Positions 17,778-27,197 of a stretch of DNA of 64,000 bases are shown here, piece after piece. Each line of letters starts with the position of its first letter. The stretch's first letter is position 1. Position numbers and translations under genes: made by a program. The notes beneath the pieces were generated by a model that had not been told where the DNA came from, did not search any database, and saw nothing but the letters and a program-made list of their open reading frames with translations. Source of the stretch: Phyllobacterium brassicacearum (GTDB taxonomy: Bacteria; Pseudomonadota; Alphaproteobacteria; Rhizobiales; Rhizobiaceae); assembly GCF_003010955.1 (NCBI RefSeq), contig NZ_PGGO01000012.1:104801-168800 (forward strand). The letters run 5' to 3'.

Positions 17778-19949
17778 TTATCCGGCAGAGCGATCGCGCC
17801 TTCCTGTTGGCTCATCGAGAAAATGATCGGATCGACGGGAAATCCGGCGATAGAATTCCGGAAGTCCGGCCGCCAGACCGGCAGCCTTGAGCTTGGCAGT
17901 ATTCACAATCCTGCGGCTGGCCGGCGACCGCGAACGCAACGCGTCGATAAGTTCACCGTGAACCATCTGCAGTTCGGCAAATTCAGCAGTGGCCGCGAGC
18001 CGCTGATCACCAACTACCGCGAACAGCCTGGTCCGCATGCTCTTCCCCTTCAAACCCAGTGCACCCGCCTCGAGCAAGGCCCAGTCCGGCAGCAGGTTTG
18101 CCGTACTCTCGGACACGAGGATATCGAAGCTGATCTCCTTGCACGAGGACTCAATCCGAGCCGCGATGTTGACGGCATCGCCAACCGCCGAATAATTGAA
18201 GCGGGTTTCTGCCCCCATATTACCGACGCAGGCAAGGCCTGTGTGGATGCCAATGCCGATACCGACTTTCTGCTCCGGTCCAAAGCCAAATGCGTCATTG
18301 GCATTGAGGCGGACAAGCGTTTCGCGCATGGCCAGCGCGGCGTGAACAGCTTTCTCGGCGTGACTGGCAACGTCAACCGGAGCGTTCCAGAACGCCATGA
18401 TCGAGTCACCGATGAACTTGTCGAGCGTGCCTTCGTTGGCGATGACATGATGGCTCAGAGCATCAAGGAGCGTGTTGAGAAATCCAACGACTTCGGCAGG
18501 TGTCAGCCGTTCACTGATCTGCGTGAAATTTCGCACGTCGACGAACATCACCGTCAGTTCGCGGTCATCGCCGCCGAGGCGTAACGCGTTTTTCGTGTGC
18601 TCGATACGATACAAGAGCGAAGGAGACAGATAATGGCCGAAGGCGCGCCTGACCTCGCGCCGCTCCCGGTCGATCACCAGGAAGCGGAATGCCGTCGCTC
18701 CGAAATGCGTGATCGATCCGGCAACGATTGGCGCCAATGGATCGAAAAGCAGCCCGCCATAGAAAAAGGCAAGCCACGACGCGACGAGCGCCAATGAGGT
18801 TATCAGGAGGCCGCATGCCAAGGCGACCGCCGGGCTGACGAAAGTCGTCACCAGCACAAGAAAGCTGCCCGCTACGGCGATAGACAGGATTTCAAACCCG
18901 TCAGCCCAGTCCGGCCGTGCGAGAAAACGGCCCGATAATACCTGTTCGACGGTCTGGGCGTGTATCGAGACGCCTGGCACGTTCTGCCCGAGCGCCGTCG
19001 TGCGAATATCCTGCAGCCCCGCAGCCGATGTCCCTATGAACACGATGCTGCCTTCGATGGCGGCTGCCGTTTCAGGCGAAGGGCCATCAGCCGCGAGCAC
19101 GTGCCTGGCGGAAACGTATCTTTCGGCATTATCGAGGCTGACATAGAGCCACAGCTCGCCGGACGCTGTTACGGGAATGACGAACTCGCCGATTTTGACG
19201 TGCGTCATGGTGTCCGGCACGTTCGTTGCGCCGGCAATCACATAAGTGGACGCGCCCTGCGCAACACGCAGCGCCTCGAGCGCGAGGTTGGGATAGAGCT
19301 GCTTGCCATCGCTCAGAAAAAGCGGAACCGCGCGGACCACGGTTGAGGCAGCGCCCGGATTGAGGCTGATGTGGCCGATGCCGGCGGCATTGGCTTCAAG
19401 CTGCGGCCGCAGCGGCGTGGCAGCTTTCATGCGCGGCGGCGCATTGGCGGGATCCTCACCCGTGAAAGCGAACCCGGCTTTTACTGGCGGCCGGTAATTT
19501 CCTTCGTTGGACAGACCAAAACCCAGGACCACGGGCTTTCCCACAATCGACTCAGCGAAAATCTCGTCATTATCGGGCAACTGACCAAGCAGCTCGGGAT
19601 CGATTCCAGGAACGTCGCGAATAACAGAGCGCGGCGACAAGCGATCAGGCTCAGCGAAAAGAATATCGAATGCAATTGCTGACGCTCCCATCTCGGAGAG
19701 TCTGTTTACCAGTGTCGCAATTCGATCGCGCGGCCACGGCCACTGGCCTAGCTCCAGCAGCGATGCTTCATCAATGTCAACCACGCGGACAGGCAGGTTC
19801 TCGAACGTCCGCGGAGCGACGCGCTGATATTCGTCGAACGTCACGTCGCGGGCTTGCCTCAGCAGTTGCGGGTCACTTGCTCGCAGGATTGTGAGCGCAG
19901 CCACAATCGCCAGGCCGATAAGTACGCCAACTTGCTGCGCGCGTGTCAT
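17778..19949 (-). CDS. CHASE2-domain class III adenylate/guanylate cyclase
   Basis: 723 aa. After an N-terminal helix (residues 8-22), an extracytoplasmic CHASE2 domain runs to about 345 (VVDIDEASLLELGQWPWPRD and SAIAFDILFAEPDR are typical). Three membrane helices follow at about 350-430, then the cyclase domain. It has FVDVRNFT (metal Asp), DKFIGDSIMAFW (substrate Lys, second Asp) and GDAVNIAARIES (Asn/Arg). It should be an active receptor cyclase sensing an envelope signal. It lies convergent with the FecR-domain gene, a recurrent pairing in alphaproteobacteria. The nucleotide specificity is not certain. Confidence 0.9.
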   Translation of the reverse strand: MTRAQQVGVLIGLAIVAALTILRASDPQLLRQARDVTFDEYQRVAPRTFENLPVRVVDIDEASLLELGQWPWPRDRIATLVNRLSEMGASAIAFDILFAEPDRLSPRSVIRDVPGIDPELLGQLPDNDEIFAESIVGKPVVLGFGLSNEGNYRPPVKAGFAFTGEDPANAPPRMKAATPLRPQLEANAAGIGHISLNPGAASTVVRAVPLFLSDGKQLYPNLALEALRVAQGASTYVIAGATNVPDTMTHVKIGEFVIPVTASGELWLYVSLDNAERYVSARHVLAADGPSPETAAAIEGSIVFIGTSAAGLQDIRTTALGQNVPGVSIHAQTVEQVLSGRFLARPDWADGFEILSIAVAGSFLVLVTTFVSPAVALACGLLITSLALVASWLAFFYGGLLFDPLAPIVAGSITHFGATAFRFLVIDRERREVRRAFGHYLSPSLLYRIEHTKNALRLGGDDRELTVMFVDVRNFTQISERLTPAEVVGFLNTLLDALSHHVIANEGTLDKFIGDSIMAFWNAPVDVASHAEKAVHAALAMRETLVRLNANDAFGFGPEQKVGIGIGIHTGLACVGNMGAETRFNYSAVGDAVNIAARIESSCKEISFDILVSESTANLLPDWALLEAGALGLKGKSMRTRLFAVVGDQRLAATAEFAELQMVHGELIDALRSRSPASRRIVNTAKLKAAGLAAGLPEFYRRISRRSDHFLDEPTGRRDRSAG

Positions 19950-20172
19950 GATCGCATATCAGACCCTCTGCATGTGAGCCCAACGATAAAAAAGCCAATC
20001 CGGGGAGAATTCGTCCGGCCCCTTGGCCCTACAGCGGCGATACCCTGTTTCGCAGCAGCAAGGATAAGACGCAGCGTACCTTACAAACCAGGATGTTGCG
20101 AGACGTCAGCGCGATTTCGCCACGCAGAGATTGAATGTGCGGCTGCTTTGCCTTGAATGTGTCCGGCGACGA

Positions 20173-20940
20173 TCAATCGGACGCACAAGGCCAGCCGTCC
20201 GGGGCAGACAATCCCGCCGGTAATTTCGTCTGCGCATTTCCACAGGCGAGATCAACCTGCTCCTGTTCCAGCCCTTGTGCAGCCGACAGGTCCAACCCCT
20301 CAATTCTAGTCAAGAACATGAAGGCGCGGTCAAGCACGATCGGGCCTTCAAAGGTAGCGGTGCTGAGGTCGGCGCGCGAAAGATTGGCCAGCGAGAAAGT
20401 GGCCCCGGTCAATACAGCCTTGTCGAAATTGGCGCGCCCGAGTTCGGCTTTCTCGAAATTGCCACCCGTGAGCCTGGCTCCGGTGAAATCGGCGCGCTGC
20501 AGTTCGGCAGCGGTGAAGGATGCGCCTTCGGCAGACATGCCCGCAAAATTCGCCCGATAAGCCTCAATTCTGGCGAAGTTGGCTTTTTCAGCCTTTGCCC
20601 CGGCAAGCGATGCCCGCATCAAGGTTGCTTTCTCGAGATTTGCGGCTGTCAGATTGGAACCGCTAAGATCGGTCATGGTAAAATCAGTGCTGAAGAGGTC
20701 TGCGCCCTGGAGATCACTGCCGGGAATGACAATGCTCCGCTTGCTGCAGTCGCGCCAGTCAAGGCCGGCTGCAGGAGAACTGCCGCAATCCGCTGCCGCC
20801 GCGGGGCGAACCGAAGTAACCGCGAGCATTGCCAGAAGAGCGGCCAATACAGAAAATGCAAGGGGTTGACGACGCTGTGCTGCCGTTGCGAAAGGTGCCA
20901 CCTCACCTGGCCCAGTCAGCTTCTCGACGATGGTGCCCAT
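20173..20940 (-). CDS. Exported pentapeptide-repeat protein
   Basis: 255 aa. The start at 20940 is set by AGGAG seven bases upstream; earlier in-frame ATGs at 21066, 21006 and 20976 lack such a site. A hydrophobic segment (FSVLAALLAMLAVTS) ends at an Ala-rich cleavage region near 49, so the protein is exported or anchored. About 25 pentapeptide units A(N/D)LXX follow (GADLFSTDF, SNLTAANLEKA, ANFAGMSAEGASF), forming a quadrilateral beta-helix. The C-terminus has two cysteines. The function is unknown; it is not a gyrase-protecting type judging by the signal peptide. Confidence 0.8.
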   Translation of the reverse strand: MGTIVEKLTGPGEVAPFATAAQRRQPLAFSVLAALLAMLAVTSVRPAAAADCGSSPAAGLDWRDCSKRSIVIPGSDLQGADLFSTDFTMTDLSGSNLTAANLEKATLMRASLAGAKAEKANFARIEAYRANFAGMSAEGASFTAAELQRADFTGARLTGGNFEKAELGRANFDKAVLTGATFSLANLSRADLSTATFEGPIVLDRAFMFLTRIEGLDLSAAQGLEQEQVDLACGNAQTKLPAGLSAPDGWPCASD

Positions 20941-21101
20941 CTTGCCGCTCCTATCCCTGCTGTAAACCGAGCCCATCTCGCGTGAAACCGACTCTCCAGC
21001 AGCCATTATACAGCCTAGATTGTTATAATGTGGAGGGTCGCTGACGCCAATCAATCGGGCAGCCAAAAAATTTTGTCTGCCAGAGGGTTAGGGTCCTGAT
21101 C

Positions 21102-21515
21102 CTAACCCGGTACCAAACCATCCAATTCAGGCAGCAGCACAACGCTCTCCTGTTCGTTCGGGTCGGTGCGGGCGATAATGGCGGTGCACGGGGTGTTGCT
21201 GAGATTGGCCGGCAGATGCGGAACGCCGGCCGGAATATAGAAAAGCTCGCCGGCATGCACCACGACATGCTCCTGAAGCCGTTCGCCGTACCAAGTATGT
21301 GCCTCGCCAGACAGCATGTAGATCGCCGTCTCGTGCGCCTCATGCAGATGCGCCTTGGCACGCATACCGGGTGGAATTGTCAGGATGTGCATGCAGATGC
21401 CCGTCGAACCAACCGTCTCTGCGGCGATGCCCTCGAAATAGTCGAGCCCCTGTTTGCCGGCATAAGTGTGATGCGGTTTTACGATGTGGCATGTGGGCTT
21501 TGATTTTCCGTCCAT
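21102..21515 (-). CDS. Cupin-domain protein
   Basis: 137 aa. A single cupin core has the metal-ligand motif HLHEAHETAIY in strand C-D and the second motif GELFYIPAGVPHLPAN with a histidine at its end. The HxH..E..H set suggests a bound divalent metal. There is no signal peptide. It stands alone in divergent orientation to the HdeD-like gene. The role could be a dioxygenase, isomerase or small-molecule sensor; the sequence does not decide. Confidence 0.8.
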   Translation of the reverse strand: MDGKSKPTCHIVKPHHTYAGKQGLDYFEGIAAETVGSTGICMHILTIPPGMRAKAHLHEAHETAIYMLSGEAHTWYGERLQEHVVVHAGELFYIPAGVPHLPANLSNTPCTAIIARTDPNEQESVVLLPELDGLVPG

Positions 21516-21730
21516 CGCTTACCTCCAACGACACAGGACAGCGTCGTCGCCCCGCACTTCTATCAAGGTTACCAAGAGAATAGCACGCAACGTAGCAGCC
21601 CTGTCTTGCAAAAACACGACGAGGTAGGGCTGGCATTGCTTCTCGTGAGTGGTTGTTACCGTTACGTACTTGCACGTTTTGGGTGCAAGTAATCATGGTT
21701 GCTTCAACGGTAAGCAAGTGGAGAAGTCTC

Positions 21731-22306
21731 ATGGCTATGTCGTTGGATACTGCCGCGGAAGTCTTCCGCCAGGCGATGCGGGAAACGGTCAAGAAGTACT
21801 CGTTGTGGTACCTAATCCAAGGGATCATACTCGTGGTGGCGGGGATCCTGGCGATCATTTATCCTTTTCTGTCGTCGGTGGCAGTCATCATTCTCCTGGG
21901 CTGGCTGCTGATTATCAGCGGCCTTGCGCAGGGTATCAGCCTCCTGGGCGCCCGGCATGTGCCTCACTTCTGGCTCCAGCTCGTTTCCGTTATCCTCGCC
22001 CTGCTCATTGGCTTCCTCTTCCTGCGCGATCCGGCGCAAGGTCTGCTGACGGTCACCCTGCTCCTGATCGTCTTCTTCATGATCGAAGGCATTTCAAAAG
22101 TCGTCTTCTCCCTGACTATCCGGCCGTTTCCCAATTGGGGCTGGCTGCTGGCGAGCGGACTGGTCGGGATTCTGCTTTCTCTCATACTTTGGGCAAGCCT
22201 TCCGGTGACTGCACTCTGGCTCGTGGGGCTGTTGCTCGGGATCCAGTTGATCAGCGTCGGCGCGGCGCTGACGCAACTCGCATGGCAGGTGCGCAAGAAC
22301 CCTTAG
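21731..22306 (+). CDS. HdeD/DUF308-family membrane protein
   Basis: 191 aa from ATG 21731, which has GGAGA six bases upstream. Six hydrophobic helices occur in three pairs, with the DUF308 hallmark LVVAGILAIIYP in the first pair and LGWLLIISGLAQGISL in the second. E. coli HdeD of this family takes part in acid resistance. Alphaproteobacterial members are mostly uncharacterised and often stress-linked. It is probably transcribed alone. Confidence 0.8.
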   Translation: MAMSLDTAAEVFRQAMRETVKKYSLWYLIQGIILVVAGILAIIYPFLSSVAVIILLGWLLIISGLAQGISLLGARHVPHFWLQLVSVILALLIGFLFLRDPAQGLLTVTLLLIVFFMIEGISKVVFSLTIRPFPNWGWLLASGLVGILLSLILWASLPVTALWLVGLLLGIQLISVGAALTQLAWQVRKNP

Positions 22307-22427
22307 CCGCGTCGAAGTGCGAACCCGATCCGGGCCAAGGCGCACCTTTTCTTGTTCGCGCCTCGCGTCTGTGTTAGCTTTCCTGTGTTCCGCTCAAGAG
22401 AAACCGAGATAGAGCGGAGGATGTGCA

Positions 22428-23018
22428 GTGAAGTTTTTTTTCACATTCATTGTCGGCATCATGCTCGGGATTTCGGTCGTATCGGCCGGTCCTTTGCATG
22501 ACGCGGCGAAGAACGGAGATGTCGAACGCGTTAAACAGTTGCTGGATCAAGGCGCTAACGTGGCTGAGCCCGATAGCTCCGGTGAACCCGCATTGCTTGT
22601 TGCGTCCCTGGCGGGGCATACCAGCGTTGTCGCTGTTCTCCTTGAGCGCGGCACCGATATCGAGATCCGCAACAAGGGCGGACTGACTGCTCTGCACGCA
22701 GCCGCCTATGGCGGAAGCCTCGAGATCGTCAAGCTGCTCGTCGAAAACGGCGCGGCGGTCAATGATACCAATAACTTCTACAAGATGGCACCGCTGCACG
22801 CGGCTGCCGAAGAAGGCCATGCAGACGTGGTCGCATATCTTTTGGTCAACAAAGCGGACATCGAAGCAAAGGAAAGGAACGGCTATTCGCCGCTGACTCA
22901 AGCCGGATGGCGCGAGCATTGGGATGCAGCAAGCTTGCTGATGAAAGCGGGCGCGGTTTGCCAGCCAGCCGATCTTGTCGGCCAATGGCTCTTCACCGAA
23001 TGCACCAAGCGAAAATGA
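22428..23018 (+). CDS. Exported ankyrin-repeat protein
   Basis: 196 aa from GTG 22428 (CGGAGG eight bases upstream). A signal peptide (residues 1-20, VVSAG-PL) is followed by about four ankyrin repeats: PLHDAAKNGDVERVKQLLDQ, PALLVASLAGHTSVVAVLL, ALHAAAYGGSLEIVKLLVEN and PLHAAAEEGHADVVAYLL. The last part ends CTKRK. Periplasmic ankyrin proteins in related bacteria can bind catalase (AnkB-type) or act in envelope stress. It is followed after 44 bases by the YHS-domain gene, so the two may be one unit. Confidence 0.85.
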   Translation: MKFFFTFIVGIMLGISVVSAGPLHDAAKNGDVERVKQLLDQGANVAEPDSSGEPALLVASLAGHTSVVAVLLERGTDIEIRNKGGLTALHAAAYGGSLEIVKLLVENGAAVNDTNNFYKMAPLHAAAEEGHADVVAYLLVNKADIEAKERNGYSPLTQAGWREHWDAASLLMKAGAVCQPADLVGQWLFTECTKRK

Positions 23019-23062
23019 GCGCCGGTTGCAATCACAGCGTGCCTGGAAAACGGAGGAATAGA

Positions 23063-23584
23063 ATGTCTGATCATAAAGTGAAACGCGGCCTGCGGATCGC
23101 AGCAGCCATAGGCGCCACTGCATTCCTTGTCTCGTTCGTTCAGCCTGCTATCGCCGAAGAAATGGTCAATACCGGCTATTTCGGCGACGTGGCAATCAAG
23201 GGCTATGACCCCGTGGCCTACTTCACCCAAAACCAGGCCGTGGAAGGAAGCGCGAAGTACTCGTATCATTGGCTGGGCGCGACATGGCACTTTGCCAGCG
23301 CGGAAAACCGAGAGCTGTTCAAGGCGGAACCGGCGAAATATGCGCCACAATACGGCGGCTACTGCGCCGATGGCGTGTCTCTCGGTACGGTCACCACCAA
23401 TGTAGACCCCAAGGCATGGCGGATTATCGATGGCAAACTCTACATAAGCTACGATCCGGGGGCTGCGGACGGCTTTGAGAAGAACCCGACGAAACTTACC
23501 GATTCCAAGAAGCACTGGTCCGAAGTTCAACAGACTCTCGTATCCGAGAAAATCGGAAAGGATTGGCAGGCCCCGGCCAATTGA
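23063..23584 (+). CDS. Exported YHS-domain protein
   Basis: 173 aa. GGAGG precedes the start. The signal peptide spans residues 1-31 (ends PAIAEE). The body has GYDPVAYFTQNQAVEG and WHFASAENRELFKAEPAKYAPQYGGYC, the YHS family pattern with its single tyrosine-cysteine motif. Family members are periplasmic, often listed as twin-arginine or copper-associated, and some are linked to heavy-metal handling; no metal site is obvious here. It lies directly after the ankyrin gene. Confidence 0.85.
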   Translation: MSDHKVKRGLRIAAAIGATAFLVSFVQPAIAEEMVNTGYFGDVAIKGYDPVAYFTQNQAVEGSAKYSYHWLGATWHFASAENRELFKAEPAKYAPQYGGYCADGVSLGTVTTNVDPKAWRIIDGKLYISYDPGAADGFEKNPTKLTDSKKHWSEVQQTLVSEKIGKDWQAPAN

Positions 23585-23601
23585 CGTCTGAAGCGTTGGG
23601 A

Positions 23602-25809
23602 TCATCCGGGTGAAAAGAACATGACCGCTAACGGCGTGACGTGGACAAATTGCCGGTCGCGCTGTTCTTCACCTGTATTGCGGTAGACTCGGCCACACAC
23701 CATCCGATCAAGGAAATAACCGCCAAATCGCTCACAAAGCTCGTTGCCCCGAATCTCGGCATTGCCGGTGATACTGGTGTTGGCGCTGCGATAGGCGGTG
23801 TTTCCGGCCTTGTCGAAATATTGGATGAACACGGAGCCGTTCTTGTGCTGGCCTTTCCATGTCATGTTGTTGACCAGATTGCGCAGCTCCGCCTCACCGA
23901 GCAGGTCTGCGTCTTTTCCTTCAAAGCCGAAGGGCCATTGCGGGATGCCCGCCGCCTTTAGACCAGCCAGATGGTATTGGAGATCTTCGTCGCGCCAGTA
24001 ATCGTAGAGATAGCTGTAGTAGGTCAGGTTGGCGTCAGGAAACAGCTCGATCAATTTTGCCTTTTCCTGCGTTGCGCGCGTCTGATCGCCCTGATTGACA
24101 TACGCGGCCGTCAAATATTCCCGTGCGGGTTCGGCCTTGGGCAGGGCGTCACGCGCCGCCAGCATCAGTGGTATTGCCCGCTCGTTCTCGCGCGCGGTGT
24201 AGAAAACAATGCCGGCCTGAAGCTGAAAGCTTGGCGGCGGCGTCGGATCCAGCCGCAATGCCTTATCCATTTCAGTAACCGCCTGGCCACGGCTGCCGGT
24301 CTGGGCCAGGATCAGCGCCAGGTTGCCGACGGCTTCCGCATCGTTCGGCTGCTCGGCGACTGCCCGGCTGGCAGATTCCCTCGCCTCGACCTCGCGGCCG
24401 TCGACCAGCTGCAGCAGGGCGAGTACCGTGTGCGCCCGGGCATTGTTGGGGTCCAGCTTCAAGGCCTGACCCGCCGCGTCATAGGCGATTTTTCGTGCCA
24501 CAGCGGCGGACCAGAGGAAATTGTAGTCGTTGCGCCAGACGTCGACGGCCACGCGCGCAATCCCCGCATGCGCATTGGCAAAATTCGGATCGATATCGAT
24601 TGCCTTCTGGTAATAGGCCAGGGTCCGCCTGTAGGTATCGACATCGCTATAGAGGAAGCCTTCCTGCTCCGCACGCATATAGTAGTCGTAGGCTTCGAGG
24701 TTGTCGGTGGGTATTCGCGCCAGCTGGTCGCGTTCGCCTTCGCTCAACTTCACTTCCAGAGCGGAAATGATCTTGCCGATGACGTCATCCTGAACCGCAA
24801 AAAGGTCGGTATACTCGCGATCATAACGCTCTGCCCAAAGCGAGAGCCCCGTGACCGCATCGATCAACTTGACGTTAATCCGAAGCCGCGTATCCGCCCG
24901 CTGCAGCGTGCCCTCCAGGACGTAATGGACGCCGAGTTCGGCAGCCACGTCCTGAATTTTACCGGAGCTATCCCGAATTGCGAAAACGGAATGACGTGCG
25001 ATCACAAACAGCCCGGACACCTTGGAAAGCTCGGTGATGAGATCGTCCGTCAGCCCTTCGGCAAGGTGGTCCTGCTCCGTGTTGCCGGTTACATTGATGA
25101 AGGGAAGCACGGCGACGGAAGGCTTGTCCGGCAGCGGATAGGCAAACCGCTCGACCGGCGTGGGCCACAGCAAGGTCCAAGGCTGCCACCAGAGAGCGGC
25201 ACCCGCCAACAGGAGCGCAACCGCTGCGGCAACTGCCGGGATGCGCCAGCGGCGCAGATTACCTGGAACGCCCGTCGTTGTACCGGCTGCCGACGGATCG
25301 AGCAGGACACGATAGACCCGGATCGGTTCCGCAATGCTCTTGACCTTCTGCTCGCCGAGCGAGACATAACCAAGTTGAAGCTTCGATTTCACCTGATCGT
25401 AGGCCGAGCCGGAAATGGCGATACCTCCCGGCGCGGCCAACGCCTGTATCCGGTCCGCGATGTTGACGCCATCGCCGTGGATGTCCTCACCCTCGACAAT
25501 GATATCGCCCAGATTGATGCCGATGCGGAAGTCGAACTTTTCTTGAGTTGGCGCAGCAGCAGTCTGTCTCGCCTTCTGGCGCTGCACGTGTACTGCGCAG
25601 CGCAGTGCATCGACCACACTATGGAACTCGACCAGCAGGCCGTCGCCCATGGTTTTGACCAGCCGGCCGTGATGGTCGACGATGCTCGGCTCAACGATGC
25701 CCGACAAGTCGGCCTGAAAACGGGCGCGCGTTCCCTCCTCGTCGATTTGGCTCAAGCGGCTGTAACCGACGACATCAGCGATCAGAACGGCTGCAAGCCG
25801 ACGCTCCAT
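23602..25809 (-). CDS. Class III adenylate cyclase with TPR sensor region
   Basis: 735 aa. The N-terminal cyclase domain (1-170) holds IADVVGYSRL (metal Asp), GRLVKTMGDGLLVEF (Lys and second Asp) and GDGVNIADRIQ (Asn/Arg), all intact. A transmembrane helix lies at about 188-208. A region KPSVAVLPFINVTGNTEQDH, typical of TolB-like segments of rhizobial cyclases, and then some six TPR units (PNFANAHAGIARVAVDV, PNNARAHTVLALLQL, PNDAEAVGNLALILAQTG) follow. The cyclase is cytoplasmic and the TPR part is outside the membrane if the single helix is real. Rhizobia carry many such paralogues. Confidence 0.9.
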   Translation of the reverse strand: MERRLAAVLIADVVGYSRLSQIDEEGTRARFQADLSGIVEPSIVDHHGRLVKTMGDGLLVEFHSVVDALRCAVHVQRQKARQTAAAPTQEKFDFRIGINLGDIIVEGEDIHGDGVNIADRIQALAAPGGIAISGSAYDQVKSKLQLGYVSLGEQKVKSIAEPIRVYRVLLDPSAAGTTTGVPGNLRRWRIPAVAAAVALLLAGAALWWQPWTLLWPTPVERFAYPLPDKPSVAVLPFINVTGNTEQDHLAEGLTDDLITELSKVSGLFVIARHSVFAIRDSSGKIQDVAAELGVHYVLEGTLQRADTRLRINVKLIDAVTGLSLWAERYDREYTDLFAVQDDVIGKIISALEVKLSEGERDQLARIPTDNLEAYDYYMRAEQEGFLYSDVDTYRRTLAYYQKAIDIDPNFANAHAGIARVAVDVWRNDYNFLWSAAVARKIAYDAAGQALKLDPNNARAHTVLALLQLVDGREVEARESASRAVAEQPNDAEAVGNLALILAQTGSRGQAVTEMDKALRLDPTPPPSFQLQAGIVFYTARENERAIPLMLAARDALPKAEPAREYLTAAYVNQGDQTRATQEKAKLIELFPDANLTYYSYLYDYWRDEDLQYHLAGLKAAGIPQWPFGFEGKDADLLGEAELRNLVNNMTWKGQHKNGSVFIQYFDKAGNTAYRSANTSITGNAEIRGNELCERFGGYFLDRMVCGRVYRNTGEEQRDRQFVHVTPLAVMFFSPG

Positions 25810-25879
25810 ACCCTCAATCCTGGGGTGCGATTCAGACCGACAGCTTACAGCAGGTCTTTCGCGGATACCATTGCGGCGG

Positions 25880-26458
25880 CTATTTCTGGTTCCATCTGCG
25901 GATAACCGGCTCAGTCAGATCATGCTCGTAGCCGAGGACGCTTATGCTCGCCGTATCGAGCACGAAATGCGCCCCATGCTCCGCCGGCGAACCAAGCCAG
26001 CGTGCCGCCAGAACCCTCAGGAAATGGGAGCTGGAGAAGATCAGAACTGTATTATTGGCACTGCGGAGCTGGCCGATGATGATGTCTGCTCTCAGGCCGA
26101 CATCCAATGCCGCCTCGCCGTTCGGACAACCGTCCCTGAAAAGCTGCCATACCGGACGTTCGGCCAGGATCTGCTTGGTGGTGATCCCTTCATAGGCGCC
26201 GTAATCCCATTCCGCCAATTCGGCTTTCTTCTCGGTGGCCGGGCCAAAGCCTGCCAGGACGGCCGTATTCGCCGCCCGTTGGGAAGGACTGGACCAGACC
26301 GCCGAATAGGCGATCCCATCAAGGCGGCCAGCCAGTTTGCGGGCTGCCTCCTCCCCGGCGGCGGTGAGCGGTATGTCGGTTCGGCCGGTATGCTTGCCGG
26401 ATGCGCTCCATTCAGTTTCGCCATGCCGAACCAGATAGATTTCAGGAAACGCGCTCAT
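25880..26458 (-). CDS. Histidine phosphatase (phosphoglycerate mutase-like) family protein
   Basis: 192 aa. The start at 26458 (MSAFPEIYLVRHGETEW) has GGAAGG upstream; a longer open frame to 26659 has no site. The catalytic phospho-histidine is in LVRHGETEW, the conserved arginine in SSPSQRAANTA, the acid in EWDYGAYEG, and the second histidine in SSSHFLRVLA. These fit a small-molecule phosphatase of the cofactor-dependent phosphoglycerate mutase superfamily. The substrate is unknown. It lies between the TPR cyclase and the AhpD-like gene, in the same direction. Confidence 0.85.
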   Translation of the reverse strand: MSAFPEIYLVRHGETEWSASGKHTGRTDIPLTAAGEEAARKLAGRLDGIAYSAVWSSPSQRAANTAVLAGFGPATEKKAELAEWDYGAYEGITTKQILAERPVWQLFRDGCPNGEAALDVGLRADIIIGQLRSANNTVLIFSSSHFLRVLAARWLGSPAEHGAHFVLDTASISVLGYEHDLTEPVIRRWNQK

Positions 26459-26600
26459 CTGCCCACCTTCCAACGCCGGAGATCGATCACCCATACCCGG
26501 CGTAGGAACAGTATGCACGGAGAGAATAATCTGACCAGCAGACCGGCTGATGCCGCACCAGATTATTCTGACGCCGCGGAGGAGCCGACGTTCCGCCGCC

Positions 26601-27056
26601 TCAGCTCCAGTCGGCGCCGGCCACCTGCTTGACGGTAACGTTGAGGCGGTTCCAGACATTGATCAACGCAATCGACAGGATCAGGGCAGCGAGCTCCTGC
26701 TCGTCGTAATGGCGGGTTGCTTCCTGCCAGACGTCATCCGGAACGGGATCTGCACGGTCGCTGAGACGGGTGACCGCCTCGGTGAGCGCCAGCGCAGCCC
26801 GTTCGGCTTCCGTGAAGAATGGCGCATCCCGCCAGGCGCCAATGGCGAAGAGACGCTGGTCTGTCTCGCCTGCCTTCCTGGCAAGCTTGGGATGCATGTC
26901 GACACAGACGCTGCAGCCATTGATCTGGCTGGCGCGCAGGTGGCAGAGTTCGCGGGTTCTTACTGGAATGCTCTTTTCGGTAACTGCGCCCAACGCGTGC
27001 AGGGCTCGCAATGCTTCTGGGAGGATGATCGCCGGGTTGCCCATTCTTGCTTGCAT
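26601..27056 (-). CDS. AhpD-like / carboxymuconolactone decarboxylase family protein
   Basis: 151 aa. The core has the CxxC and histidine of peroxiredoxin-like AhpD proteins (SQINGCSVCVDMHPKLARKAG), and the helical ending ALILSIALINVWNRLNV is typical of this group. CMD proteins are the C of the COE genes that accompany ECF41 sigma factors, and one such factor is divergent here at 27198. The start follows AAGGAG. The promoter facing this gene reads TGTGACA-N16-CGTC on the minus strand. It probably acts in a peroxide or redox response controlled by that sigma factor. Confidence 0.85.
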   Translation of the reverse strand: MQARMGNPAIILPEALRALHALGAVTEKSIPVRTRELCHLRASQINGCSVCVDMHPKLARKAGETDQRLFAIGAWRDAPFFTEAERAALALTEAVTRLSDRADPVPDDVWQEATRHYDEQELAALILSIALINVWNRLNVTVKQVAGADWS

Positions 27057-27114
27057 AATTAGTCTCCTTTTGGGGACTCAGCCTGCATGGCTGAATCGGG
27101 ATGCTTTCGAATTT

Positions 27115-27161
27115 GACGCCGCGGACCAAGCCGATGTCACACCGGCTCGGTTTCGTTCGTC
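27115..27161. promoter_or_regulatory. Back-to-back ECF41-type promoters sharing one -35 element
   Basis: On the plus strand TGTCACA (27135-27141), 16 bases, CGTC (27158-27161) matches the known ECF41 consensus TGTCACA-N16-CGTC and leads to the sigma gene. The -35 is nearly its own reverse complement. On the minus strand it reads TGTGACA, and exactly 16 bases on the other side lies GACG (27115-27118), that is CGTC on the minus strand, leading to the CMD gene. One -35 box may serve both directions. Confidence 0.7.
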
Positions 27162-27197
27162 ATTGCATTGACGGAACGCGGCGAAGGAATGTGAACG

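Noticed and set aside
23971..25905. 644-codon plus-strand open frame
   Set aside because: Fully antisense to the TPR cyclase, whose catalytic motifs are all intact; the frame is a by-product of codon bias.
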